A stretch of DNA of 64,000 bases, taken from NCBI RefSeq assembly GCF_028680575.1, contig NZ_JAPCKI010000003.1:186001-250000 (forward strand), written 5' to 3'. This DNA comes from Acidovorax benzenivorans. GTDB lineage: Bacteria; Pseudomonadota; Gammaproteobacteria; Burkholderiales; Burkholderiaceae_C. Positions 45,322 to 53,472 of this stretch are shown piece after piece. A model generated the notes under the pieces. It was not told where the DNA came from, searched no databases, and was given only the letters and a program-made list of their open reading frames with translations. The first letter of the stretch is position 1; every line of letters begins with the position of its first letter. Made by a program: the position numbers and the translations under genes.

Positions 45322-46077
45322 ATGGCTGGTTTGCGCATCATTCCCCGATTGGACATCAAGGGCCCGAATCTCATTAAGGGTATCCGGCTGGAGGGGCTTC
45401 GTGTCGTGGGTGACCCGCACGAGTTCGCTCTGCGCTATTACGCGCAAGGTGCCGATGAGTTGGTGTTCATGGATATTGTGGCCAGTCTGTACCAGCGTAA
45501 TAGTCTGTCTGACATCATTCGGCGTGCCGCCGATCAGGTCTATATCCCCATCACCGTCGGTGGTGGCATCCGCTCGCTGGACGACGTACACCACACGCTG
45601 CGTTCGGGTGCTGACAAGGTGGCCATCAACACCGCCGCCATTGCACGCCCCGAACTGATTGGCGAGGTGGCCAGCCGGTTCGGTTCGCAGTGTATGGTGT
45701 TGTCGGTGGAGGCCAAGCGCACTGGGCCAGGGTGCTGGGAAGCTTATACGGACAACGGCCGTGAACACACTGGACTGGACGTGCTGGATTGGGTTGCTCA
45801 AGCGGTGGACCGTGGTGCTGGCGAGATCCTGCTAACAGCTGTGGATCAGGAGGGCACTCGTAAAGGTCTGGATATCGAGCTACTGCGTGCGGTCAACGCT
45901 CGGGTCAATGTGCCGGTGATCGCGAGCGGAGGGTTCGGTGATTCCGTTGACCTCAAGCGTGCCAGCGATGCGGGTACCTCTGGTGTGGCGATTGCTGATG
46001 CTCTGCACTGGGGGCGGATGACGGTGCCCGATATCAAGCAACAGGCGCGTGGGTTAGGCTTGGAGGTGCGTCTGTGA
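45322..46077 (+). CDS. hisF: HisF2, cyclase-like subunit of the amidination system
   Basis: The 251-residue HisF-fold TIM barrel starts LRIIPRLDIKGPNLIKG rather than the histidine-pathway IIPCLDVKDGRVVKG. The first catalytic aspartate is present (D11). The second, normally D130 in a IDAK-type motif, is replaced by E130 (SVEAKRTG). This fits a protein that only channels ammonia from HisH2 to PseA, not an imidazole glycerol phosphate synthase. It starts nine bases after pseA, and its stop overlaps hisH (GTGA). Confidence 0.88.
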   Translation: MAGLRIIPRLDIKGPNLIKGIRLEGLRVVGDPHEFALRYYAQGADELVFMDIVASLYQRNSLSDIIRRAADQVYIPITVGGGIRSLDDVHHTLRSGADKVAINTAAIARPELIGEVASRFGSQCMVLSVEAKRTGPGCWEAYTDNGREHTGLDVLDWVAQAVDRGAGEILLTAVDQEGTRKGLDIELLRAVNARVNVPVIASGGFGDSVDLKRASDAGTSGVAIADALHWGRMTVPDIKQQARGLGLEVRL

Positions 46078-46724
46078 GTGATCGTGATGTGACGGTGATC
46101 GACTTCGGTACCGGTAATCTTCTCAATGTGGTACGTGCTCTGGAGCATTGCGGCGCAAGCGTCCGCGTGATCGATCAGGCAACGCAGGTATCTACCATGC
46201 CAGACAGACTGGTACTGCCCGGTGTAGGGGCCTTTTCGGATGCTATAGCCGAATTGAACGTGCGGGGCTTTGATGACTTGATAAAACGCTATGTGGATAC
46301 AGGGCGACCTTTTCTTGGGATTTGCGTTGGTGCGCAACTGTTGTTTGAGGTGGGCGAGGAGTACGGAGTCCATTCCGGTTTGGGGTTGATTCCTGGCCGT
46401 GTACAGCTTATCCCGGCGGTGGATTCCGTTGGCCGCTCTCTGCGTGTGCCGCATATCGGGTGGAGCAACTTGGTGCGCCCGCCTATGCGTGCGGCATGGG
46501 ATGACACCATCCTTGCAGCAGTGAAGCCCGGCGAATCTATGTATTTCGTACATTCTTACGCGCCAGTTCCGACGCATGAGGTGCACAGGCTCGCAGACAC
46601 CTACTATCACGGCGTGCGAATCTGTGCAGCCGTAGCACGTGACCAGATCTTTGGGTGCCAGTTCCATCCCGAGCGGAGTGCCACAATGGGTTTGGGCATT
46701 CTCTCGGCCTTTCTGAAATTCTGA
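46074..46724 (+). CDS. hisH: HisH2, glutamine amidotransferase subunit
   Basis: The 216-residue class I glutaminase has VIDFGTGNLLNV, VLPGVGAF (oxyanion strand) and nucleophile C84 in GICVGAQLLF, plus a His-Glu pair in FHPERSATMG. It releases ammonia from glutamine for the HisF2/PseA complex. GTG start at 46074 overlaps the hisF stop, and its own stop overlaps the next ATG (TGATG), so it is strongly coupled. It is the paralogous, glycan-type copy; the histidine operon is not in this window. Confidence 0.88.
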   Translation: MSDRDVTVIDFGTGNLLNVVRALEHCGASVRVIDQATQVSTMPDRLVLPGVGAFSDAIAELNVRGFDDLIKRYVDTGRPFLGICVGAQLLFEVGEEYGVHSGLGLIPGRVQLIPAVDSVGRSLRVPHIGWSNLVRPPMRAAWDDTILAAVKPGESMYFVHSYAPVPTHEVHRLADTYYHGVRICAAVARDQIFGCQFHPERSATMGLGILSAFLKF

Positions 46725-47698
46725 TGAGCATCCGTATTCTCGTAACGGGGCGTGGATCGATCGCATTGCGCCATGTCCGTTGCTTGCGGGACGAACTTCC
46801 GGGGCTTGAACTCGCTGTGCTATCGAGCACTGGCGAGGTGGATGCGGATTTCCAACCTTGCAGCGTATTTACGACGCTATCGCATGGCTTGCAATGGAAC
46901 CCAGATGCCGTGGTCATCGCGAGCGTTTCCAGCCGACACGGCGCAGAGCTGCGAGCCTGCTTGAAGAGAGGGCTTCATTGCCTGGTCGAGAAGCCGCTGG
47001 TGGTGACTCGTGCAGAGCTGGACGATCTGCGAGCTGCCCTGAGCACCAACGAGCAGCGATCCGCAATCGTCGTAGGTTGCAACCTGCGTTATCTCCCTGT
47101 GGTTCGGCAACTGGCCGCTGCTTTGGCCGATGTCCGTATTGGCGCGGTCGTTCGCGCCCATCTGGAGGTTGGGCAGAATCTTACGCAGTGGCGCCCCAAC
47201 CGCGAACTTGTCCATTCCTATAGCGCCCAACCTGAACTGGGTGGAGGTGTGGTGTTCGATCTGGTGCACGAGATCGACATGGCGCGTTGGCTGCTTGGAC
47301 CGTTGCAGGTTCAGGCCGCAGTGGGGGGGCGCCTTGGTCACTTGCCGATCAAGTCCGATGACGTGCATGTGGCGCTACTTACTCGGTTCAATGGCGCCCC
47401 TGTAGTAATTAGTCTGGACTACCTCTCGCAGCAGGCTGTACGTCGTTACGCCATCGTGTGTGAGGGCGGGTCATTGACCTGTGATGTTGTGGCTAAGCGG
47501 CTTACATTCGCTGATGGAAGCGAGACCCGGCTCATCGCTGATATGCCTGCGGACTTCGATGTGGCGCAGTCTTACCGTACGCAGATGAAAGACTGGCTGG
47601 CGGCATGGCACGATTCATCGCACGCTGTGGCCTCCTCACTGGCGGATGCCTTAGAAAGTGCCGAACTCATGCTAGCGATGAATGAAGCTTTGACATGA
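46724..47698 (+). CDS. Gfo/Idh/MocA-family oxidoreductase
   Basis: The 324-residue NAD(P)-dependent oxidoreductase has the Rossmann motif VTGRGSIALRHVRCL and the family EKPLVVT lysine motif near residue 87. A C-terminal dehydrogenase domain with GGGVVFDLVHEIDMARWLLG includes the H-containing catalytic block. The position before a CMP-sugar synthetase resembles PtmF-like genes in Campylobacter legionaminate loci, whose role is not fully defined. Substrate unknown. It overlaps hisH by one base and neuA by four bases. Confidence 0.8.
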   Translation: MSIRILVTGRGSIALRHVRCLRDELPGLELAVLSSTGEVDADFQPCSVFTTLSHGLQWNPDAVVIASVSSRHGAELRACLKRGLHCLVEKPLVVTRAELDDLRAALSTNEQRSAIVVGCNLRYLPVVRQLAAALADVRIGAVVRAHLEVGQNLTQWRPNRELVHSYSAQPELGGGVVFDLVHEIDMARWLLGPLQVQAAVGGRLGHLPIKSDDVHVALLTRFNGAPVVISLDYLSQQAVRRYAIVCEGGSLTCDVVAKRLTFADGSETRLIADMPADFDVAQSYRTQMKDWLAAWHDSSHAVASSLADALESAELMLAMNEALT

Positions 47699-48384
47699 AC
47701 ATCATCACCATTTGTGCACGGGGTGGCTCTCGAGGTGTGCCAGGGAAAAATATCCGGCATCTGCTGGGCAAGCCCCTGATTGCCTGGACGATCGAGCAGG
47801 CGCTGGCAAGTGGTACGGCGGATCATGTATACGTGTCCACTGACAGCGAGGATATTGCCCGGGTTGCGGTAGATTTCGGGGCCCAGGTGCCTTTCCTGCG
47901 ACCGGCCCATCTCGCTACTGACCTTGCTGGTAAGTTGCCAGTGATCCTTCATCTGGTCGAATGGGTGGAAGCGCACAACGGGCCAGTCACGCGGATTATC
48001 GACTTGGATCCGACTTCGCCGCTGCGCGATGTGGGCGACATCCGTGCGTGCGCCATGATGCTGGATAGTGACACGGATGTGGTGATCACCGGCTACATAT
48101 CGGACAAAAATCCGTACTTCAATATGGTCGAGAAAAAAAATAGTGGCTATTTCGAGAGGGTTTGTAGACCTGAGGGTGAGGTGCTCGGGCGGCAAGCGGC
48201 GCCAGCGGTCTATGCAATGAATGCTTCCATTTATGCGTGGCATAGGTCCAGTCTGGCTTCTTCTTTGTGGGACCGGCCGAGAATCCAATTGCACGAGATG
48301 CCCCGAGAGCGTTCGGTAGACATTGACCATGCAATAGATTTTGAGCTGGTCGAACTTTTGATGAGGAAAAAGAGCCAAACATGA
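47695..48384 (+). CDS. legF: CMP-nonulosonate (legionaminate) cytidylyltransferase
   Basis: The 229-residue NeuA/LegF-family enzyme activates a nonulosonic acid with CTP to the CMP-sugar. The signature is ICARGGSRGVPGKNIRHLLGKPLIAWTIEQAL with the nucleotide-binding R-K residues, and YVSTDSEDIA and LDPTSPLRDVGDI follow. Its size matches the catalytic domain without an extra esterase domain. The neighbouring legI/neuB and legG make legionaminic acid the likeliest substrate; NeuA-type sialic specificity is not excluded. Start overlaps the oxidoreductase by four bases; the stop overlaps the next gene. Confidence 0.87.
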   Translation: MNIITICARGGSRGVPGKNIRHLLGKPLIAWTIEQALASGTADHVYVSTDSEDIARVAVDFGAQVPFLRPAHLATDLAGKLPVILHLVEWVEAHNGPVTRIIDLDPTSPLRDVGDIRACAMMLDSDTDVVITGYISDKNPYFNMVEKKNSGYFERVCRPEGEVLGRQAAPAVYAMNASIYAWHRSSLASSLWDRPRIQLHEMPRERSVDIDHAIDFELVELLMRKKSQT

Positions 48385-49169
48385 GCGACTTATTTCGTCT
48401 AGACGGCAAGGTCGTCGTGCTCACCGGCGCCGCAGGCATCATCGGTGCTGAAGTTACCCGGCTGTTTTTGAACTCCGGCGCACGAGTGTTCGCTGTTGAC
48501 CGCGAGGAGGCCCTGCTAGAGCAAAGGCTGGGTAAAGCGCATGATTCCTTGATGACATGTGTGGCAGACGTTTCCAGCAAGGAGTCGGTCGGCCGGGCCT
48601 TTGCACAACTGAGTGGAAAGTGGGGCGTACCACATGTGTTGCTGAACAACGCTGCGGCCAAGTCTGCCAATTTCTTCGAATCTTTTGAAACATTCGCACT
48701 GGACGAATGGAATGAGGTGATGGCGGTCAACTTGACCGGCGCCATGCTTTGCGCCCAGGTGTTTGGAGGTGCCATGGCTGAGCGGGGTTCGGGGAACGTC
48801 GTCAACACACTGTCCATCTATGGAATCGTCGCGCCAGACCAACGGATCTACGAAGGGTCTGAGTACCTCGGGCGGGCCATCAATACGCCGGCCATATACG
48901 CCGCGAGCAAAGCGGGATTGTGGGGATTGACCAAGTATCTGGCTGCTTACTGGGGCCATCGTGGCGTGCGTGTCAACGCTGTCACACCTGGGGGCATATT
49001 CAGCGGCCAGAATGACGCTTTCGTCAAAAACTACTCCGATCGGGCACCACTTAGCCGCATGGCGGAGGCCAATGACATAGCGAATGCAATGCGTTATTTA
49101 GCCAGCGATGCAGCGAAATATGTAACTGGCCATAACCTGGTGGTAGACGGTGGGTGGACGACATGGTGA
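48381..49169 (+). CDS. SDR-family oxidoreductase (PtmA-like)
   Basis: The 262-residue short-chain dehydrogenase has TGAAGIIGAEV (cofactor loop), LLNNAA, catalytic S in TLSIYG, and YAASK (Y-x3-K). An unusually long insertion lies between the Ser strand and Tyr (about 28 residues, APDQRIYEGSEYLGRAIN...), likely forming a substrate lid. The ending YVTGHNLVVDGGWTTW is typical of SDRs. The combination with legF and legI is the PtmA-PtmB-PtmC order of Campylobacter flagellar glycan genes. Substrate unknown. The start overlaps legF and the stop overlaps legI. Confidence 0.82.
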   Translation: MSDLFRLDGKVVVLTGAAGIIGAEVTRLFLNSGARVFAVDREEALLEQRLGKAHDSLMTCVADVSSKESVGRAFAQLSGKWGVPHVLLNNAAAKSANFFESFETFALDEWNEVMAVNLTGAMLCAQVFGGAMAERGSGNVVNTLSIYGIVAPDQRIYEGSEYLGRAINTPAIYAASKAGLWGLTKYLAAYWGHRGVRVNAVTPGGIFSGQNDAFVKNYSDRAPLSRMAEANDIANAMRYLASDAAKYVTGHNLVVDGGWTTW

Positions 49170-50197
49170 GCCCTGGCGTGTTTGTCATTGCGGAAGCTGG
49201 TGTCAATCACAATGGCAATGTGGCTCACGCCCTGGCCCTATGCGATGCTGCTAAGGCTGCAGGCGCCGATGCTGTCAAATTCCAGACATTTTGCGCTGCT
49301 GACCTTGCGGTACGCGGTGCGCCTGCGGCAGAGTACCAGACTCGCCAGACTGGCGAACTGGACCAATACTCTATGTTAGAGCGGCTGGAGCTTACCGAAG
49401 CGCAGCACATACAGATTCAGGCACACTGCAGGGCCATCGCGATCGAATTTTTCTCCACACCGTTTTCTGTGCCTGCAGTCGATATGCTGGTTCGCCTGGG
49501 TGTCCAGCGACTCAAACTGTCGTCCGGTGAGCTCACGCATCGTCAGCTGGTTGAGCACGCCGCAGCGACCCAGTTGCCGCTGCTGGTGTCTACCGGCATG
49601 GCCACCATGAAAGAGATCGTTGAAGCTCTGGCCTGGATGCGCAAAGCCCGTGGCCACCTCAATGGAGTGGTGGTAATGCACTGCACCTCCGCCTATCCCG
49701 CAGCAGACGACACTCTGAATTTGACCGCGATGGCGCAGATGCGCCGCGAACTCGGTGTGCCGATCGGTTACTCAGATCACAGTCTGGGAGTTGAAGCCCC
49801 GCTGGCGGCCGTGGCCTTGGGTGCATGTGCAATCGAAAAACATCTGACGCTGGACCGCAGTTTGCCCGGCCCAGACCACAGTGCGTCGCTTGAGCCCGCA
49901 GGGTTTGCCGAGATGATCCGTGGCATACGGCGTGTGACGGCTATGCGCGGCGATGGCGTTAAGGTTCCCCGTTCAGAAGAGTTGGATGCTGCTCGTGTGG
50001 CGCGCCGCAGTGTTGTGGCGCTGCAAGACATTGCGGCGGGCGAGCCACTGTGCGCGGATATGCTGGGTTGCCGCCGCCCTGCGATAGGCATCGCTCCGAG
50101 TGACCTGGACAGTTTGGTGGGGCGGCAATTGCGTCACGCGGTTACGGGCGGCACCGTGTTGAACTGGTCCGATTTGACCCCAGAGTTTGGCCCATGA
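49163..50197 (+). CDS. legI: Legionaminate/nonulosonate synthase (NeuB family)
   Basis: The 344-residue enzyme condenses phosphoenolpyruvate with an N-acetylated 6-deoxy-mannosamine derivative to give a nine-carbon nonulosonic acid. The TIM barrel shows FVIAEAGVNHNGN, AVKFQTF, FFSTPFS, LKLSSGELTHRQLV, STGMATM and SDHSLG. A C-terminal antifreeze-like SAF domain covers about 285-340 (RRSVVALQDIAAGEPL...). The ATG at 49163 overlaps the preceding stop; a GTG at 49154 is in frame. The neighbouring legG-type epimerase indicates a 2-epimerised diacetamido precursor. Confidence 0.9.
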   Translation: MVSPGVFVIAEAGVNHNGNVAHALALCDAAKAAGADAVKFQTFCAADLAVRGAPAAEYQTRQTGELDQYSMLERLELTEAQHIQIQAHCRAIAIEFFSTPFSVPAVDMLVRLGVQRLKLSSGELTHRQLVEHAAATQLPLLVSTGMATMKEIVEALAWMRKARGHLNGVVVMHCTSAYPAADDTLNLTAMAQMRRELGVPIGYSDHSLGVEAPLAAVALGACAIEKHLTLDRSLPGPDHSASLEPAGFAEMIRGIRRVTAMRGDGVKVPRSEELDAARVARRSVVALQDIAAGEPLCADMLGCRRPAIGIAPSDLDSLVGRQLRHAVTGGTVLNWSDLTPEFGP

Positions 50198-51348
50198 ACC
50201 CTGCGCACTCGGCAGCAACCCGTCGTGTGTTGTACCTCAGCGGCACACGAGCTGACTTCGGACTAATGCGCGGCACACTGCAACGTGCCGCAGCCAACCC
50301 GGCTCTGGCGTTGAACGTGGCCGTGACCGGAACTCACCTGGACGCGGCACACGGAAACACGGTGGACGACATCCGTGCAGCCGGTCTGCCGGTGGTGACG
50401 GAGTTGCCGGTGGATGTGCTCACTCGCACTCCGGCGAGTATGTCAGTGGCTGTGGCGAAGTGCTTGCAAGGCATGGCAGCGTTGCTGGAACAGCAGCGAC
50501 CAGATATCCTGCTTCTGCTAGGTGACCGTGGTGAGATGCTGGCCGGTGCAATTGCTGCCTTGAATCAAGGGGTGGTAACTGTGCACATTCACGGTGGTGA
50601 GCGTTCGGGGACGGTCGACGAGCTCATGCGCCATGCCATCAGTAAGCTATGCAGCTACCATCTGGTTGCTACCGAAGAGTCGCGTGACCGTCTGATCCGC
50701 ATGGGCGAAGCGTCAGAGCGTATTCATGTAGTCGGTGCTCCCGGGCTCGACGGCCTGACCGATTTGGCTTCGGGCGCGCGCGAAGAAGTTCTGGCAGCGC
50801 TGGATTTGCCCAGCGACCAGCCGTTCATTCTGGTGGCGTTTCACCCGGTGGTGCAACAGGCTGGTCTTGCCTATGAACAGACCCGGGCCTTGATGCAGGC
50901 ACTGCAGCAGCAAGTGTGTCCCTTGCTTTGGCTTGAGCCAAACGCAGACGCGGGCGCACTGGGCGTACTGCAGGCGCTCGACGAAGGGCCGCTTCCTGCT
51001 GGCTCGCGTCGTGTCACCCACCTGAGCCGTGTGTTGTTTGCACAGGCCATGCGCCATGCAGCGGTGATGGTGGGTAATTCGTCATCAGGCATTATTGAAG
51101 CGGCCAGTTTTGGAACCCCAGTCATCAACATCGGCGACCGCCAACGGCTACGCCAACGCAATGCCAACACGGTGGACGTGCCCGCTGAAACCGAAGCCCT
51201 GTCCTCAGCCCTGCGGCAAGCCTTGGCCTGCGAGCGGCTTCCGCTCCACAACCGCTATGGCGATGGGCAGGCGGGTGCCCGCATTGTGGAACTGTTGATA
51301 AGGCTGCCACTCACGCCTTCGGTGCTGGAGAAAACCAATGCCTATTGA
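50194..51348 (+). CDS. legG: UDP-sugar 2-epimerase, hydrolysing (NeuC/LegG)
   Basis: The 384-residue WecB/NeuC-fold enzyme releases UDP while inverting C2, turning UDP-2,4-diacetamido-trideoxyglucose into the free mannosamine derivative that feeds LegI. Landmarks are YLSGTRADFGLM, ILLLLGDRGEMLAGAIAA, VVTVHIHGGERSGTVDE, VVGAPGLDG and VMVGNSSSGIIEAASFGTPVINIGDRQ. The hydrolysing form is supported by the adjacency to legI. It is coupled to legI (four-base overlap) and to the next gene (11-base overlap). Confidence 0.88.
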   Translation: MNPAHSAATRRVLYLSGTRADFGLMRGTLQRAAANPALALNVAVTGTHLDAAHGNTVDDIRAAGLPVVTELPVDVLTRTPASMSVAVAKCLQGMAALLEQQRPDILLLLGDRGEMLAGAIAALNQGVVTVHIHGGERSGTVDELMRHAISKLCSYHLVATEESRDRLIRMGEASERIHVVGAPGLDGLTDLASGAREEVLAALDLPSDQPFILVAFHPVVQQAGLAYEQTRALMQALQQQVCPLLWLEPNADAGALGVLQALDEGPLPAGSRRVTHLSRVLFAQAMRHAAVMVGNSSSGIIEAASFGTPVINIGDRQRLRQRNANTVDVPAETEALSSALRQALACERLPLHNRYGDGQAGARIVELLIRLPLTPSVLEKTNAY

Positions 51349-51970
51349 GGCTTCCCAGCGCCTATCTCTGCTGATTTTTGGTGCGGGCGGACATGCGCGT
51401 GTCGTCGCCGATGCCTTGCAACAAGCTCATGCCGACTGGCTGTTGGTCGCGTCCGATCGCAACGATCAGCTGTGTCGGGGTGAGTTGTTGCCCGGCATTC
51501 CACTGGAGGCAGTGAACTCCTTGGAGCCATGGTCCGGCGCTTTGCATGTGGCTATTGGAGACAACCGAGCGCGTGAAAAGGAGAGTATGCAGCTGGGGCT
51601 GCATCAGCTAGTCTCAGTGGTTCACCCGAGGGCCAGCGTTTCGCCCCACTCGACGGTGGCTGAAGGCTGCTTTGTGGCGGCACAGGCGGTGATCGCGCCC
51701 GGCGTGGTGCTAGGACGCAGTGTTATCGTCAACCACGCTGCGGTGGTGGACCATGACTGCACGGTGGGGGCCTTCACTCATATTGCTCCCGGCGCCGTGC
51801 TCGGCGGTGGGGCGTATATCGGTTCGCGGGTCCTGATCGGATCCGGTGCCACGGTGCTACCTGGGCGCGTGATCTGTGACGGTGCGGTGATCGGTTCCGG
51901 TGCAGTGGTTTGCCATGACATTCAACAAGCCAGCACCTACATTGGTGTTCCGGCCAGGAGCGTTTCATGA
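51338..51970 (+). CDS. legH: NeuD/PglD/LegH-type sugar O- or N-acetyltransferase
   Basis: The 210-residue protein has a Rossmann-like N-terminus (LSLLIFGAGGHARVVADAL) followed by a left-handed beta-helix of hexapeptide repeats (residues about 95-200, VVHPRASVSPHSTVAEGCFVAAQ...). This is the PglD/NeuD architecture. PglD acetylates the 4-amino group of UDP-4-amino-sugar. The histidines in IVNHAAVVDHDCTVG match the catalytic His region. It overlaps the epimerase by 11 bases and the aminotransferase by four, consistent with a stepwise legionaminate pathway. Confidence 0.85.
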   Translation: MPIEASQRLSLLIFGAGGHARVVADALQQAHADWLLVASDRNDQLCRGELLPGIPLEAVNSLEPWSGALHVAIGDNRAREKESMQLGLHQLVSVVHPRASVSPHSTVAEGCFVAAQAVIAPGVVLGRSVIVNHAAVVDHDCTVGAFTHIAPGAVLGGGAYIGSRVLIGSGATVLPGRVICDGAVIGSGAVVCHDIQQASTYIGVPARSVS

Positions 51971-53472
51971 ATCAGGCAGAGTTCAACGCCTTGTGCGTTG
52001 CACCCAGTTGCACGTTGCGGGAAGCTCTGCTGCGGCTGAATACCATGGCCAGAGGCTTTTTGATGGTGCTCGGCGAAGACAGGCGGTTATTGCGCACACT
52101 GACTGATGGCGATCTGCGACGTGCCCGCTTGGCCGGTCTCAGCGATGCTGCCTTGGTTCTTGAGCTCCCGGCACAGCCACCCAAGGTGGTGAATGAGGAC
52201 GCTACCGCCGCGGTTGTGCTCGAATTGATGGACCGCCACCAGATCGATCACGTCCCGGTACTAAATGCGCAGGACCACCCGGTGGATGTAGTGTTGCGGA
52301 GGGAGTTGTCGCAGCGCATCTGGCTTTCTTCGCCTCATTTGGGCGAAGAGGAAACTGCCTTTGTCGAAGAGGCCTTCCGCACCAACTGGATCGCTCCCCT
52401 CGGACCGCACGTGGATGCCTTCGAGCGTGAACTCGCTGAGCATGTGGACGTGGGTCATGCTGCAGCCCTGAGTTCCGGCACGGCGGCCATCCACCTTGGC
52501 CTATTGCTGCTGGGCGTACAGCCGGGCGACACTGTGTTTTGCTCGTCGCTTACCTTCGTAGCCAGCTGCAATCCCATCCTATATTGCAATGCACTGCCGG
52601 TGTTCATCGACTCGGAGCCTGGCTCGTGGAACATGTCACCGCAGGCGCTGGAGCGAGCCTTTGAATCGGCGCGCCGAAAAAACTGCATGCCGCGCTGTGT
52701 GGTGCTGGTCAATCTGTATGGTCAGAGTGCCGATATGGACGCGCTGCTGCCCATTTGTGAGCGTTACAACGTGCCCGTGCTTGAAGACGCTGCAGAGTCC
52801 CTGGGGGCTCGGTACAAAGGGCGCGCCAGCGGAAGCTTCGGCCACTTAGCGGTGTACTCGTTTAATGGTAATAAGATCATCACAACATCGGGCGGTGGCA
52901 TGCTGGTTTCCAGTGATGCTGCGCTGATTGCCCGAGCCAGGAAGCTTTCTACCCAGGCGCGCGAGGCAGCCCTCCACTACGAGCATGTGGGGGTGGGCTT
53001 CAACTACCGTATGAGCAACGTGCTCGCTGGCATTGGCCGAGGTCAACTTCGTGTCCTGGACGAGCGGGTGCGGCAGCGTCGGCGCGTGTTTGAGCGCTAT
53101 CAGGAAGCCCTCGCCGACATTCCTACCGTTCGCTGGATGCCTGAGCCCACCGGCTATCTATCAACCCGTTGGTTGTCGTGCTTTGCGCTTGAAGGCGAAG
53201 GCGCCGCCGCCCAATGCAATGTCCTCATGCGGTTGATGGAGCGGCATTCGATCGAAGTGCGGCCCGTCTGGAAGCCCATGCACCTGCAGCCGCTGTTCAG
53301 GAACGCCCCCTATTTCCCTCACGCTGACGGGGTGGATGTGTCGCGCCAGTTGTTTGCAACCGGCTTGTGCCTCCCATCGGGATCCAACTTGTCTGAAGTG
53401 CAGCAAGATCGGGTGATTGCCCATCTGCGGCGTGCCTTGTCGTCATCTGTGGATACTCGTGCGCTGGCATAA
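51967..53472 (+). CDS. legC: CBS-domain/DegT-family aminotransferase fusion (LegC-like)
   Basis: This 501-residue protein is a fusion. Residues about 10-120 form a CBS-domain pair (CTLREALLRLNTMARGFLMVLGED...TLTDGDLRRA; VVLELMDRHQIDHVPVLNAQ). Residues about 125-495 form a DegT/DnrJ/EryC1 PLP aminotransferase with LSSGTAAIHLGLLLLG, VLEDAAESLGARYKG and the PLP-lysine K303 in SFNGNKIITTSGGGML. The aminotransferase makes the UDP-4-amino-6-deoxy sugar from the WbpM-type 4-keto product. In Campylobacter the CBS pair occurs on the nucleotidyltransferase PtmE of the legionaminate pathway, not on the aminotransferase. The CBS pair may bind an adenosine nucleotide or CMP-sugar for feedback. Confidence 0.87.
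   Translation: MNQAEFNALCVAPSCTLREALLRLNTMARGFLMVLGEDRRLLRTLTDGDLRRARLAGLSDAALVLELPAQPPKVVNEDATAAVVLELMDRHQIDHVPVLNAQDHPVDVVLRRELSQRIWLSSPHLGEEETAFVEEAFRTNWIAPLGPHVDAFERELAEHVDVGHAAALSSGTAAIHLGLLLLGVQPGDTVFCSSLTFVASCNPILYCNALPVFIDSEPGSWNMSPQALERAFESARRKNCMPRCVVLVNLYGQSADMDALLPICERYNVPVLEDAAESLGARYKGRASGSFGHLAVYSFNGNKIITTSGGGMLVSSDAALIARARKLSTQAREAALHYEHVGVGFNYRMSNVLAGIGRGQLRVLDERVRQRRRVFERYQEALADIPTVRWMPEPTGYLSTRWLSCFALEGEGAAAQCNVLMRLMERHSIEVRPVWKPMHLQPLFRNAPYFPHADGVDVSRQLFATGLCLPSGSNLSEVQQDRVIAHLRRALSSSVDTRALA

Noticed and set aside
49163..51348. Pseudaminic acid pathway instead of legionaminic acid
   Set aside because: The hydrolase step is of the NeuC/LegG 2-epimerase type rather than PseG, and no short PseB-type dehydratase is present; the PseA-like protein alone does not indicate pseudaminate.
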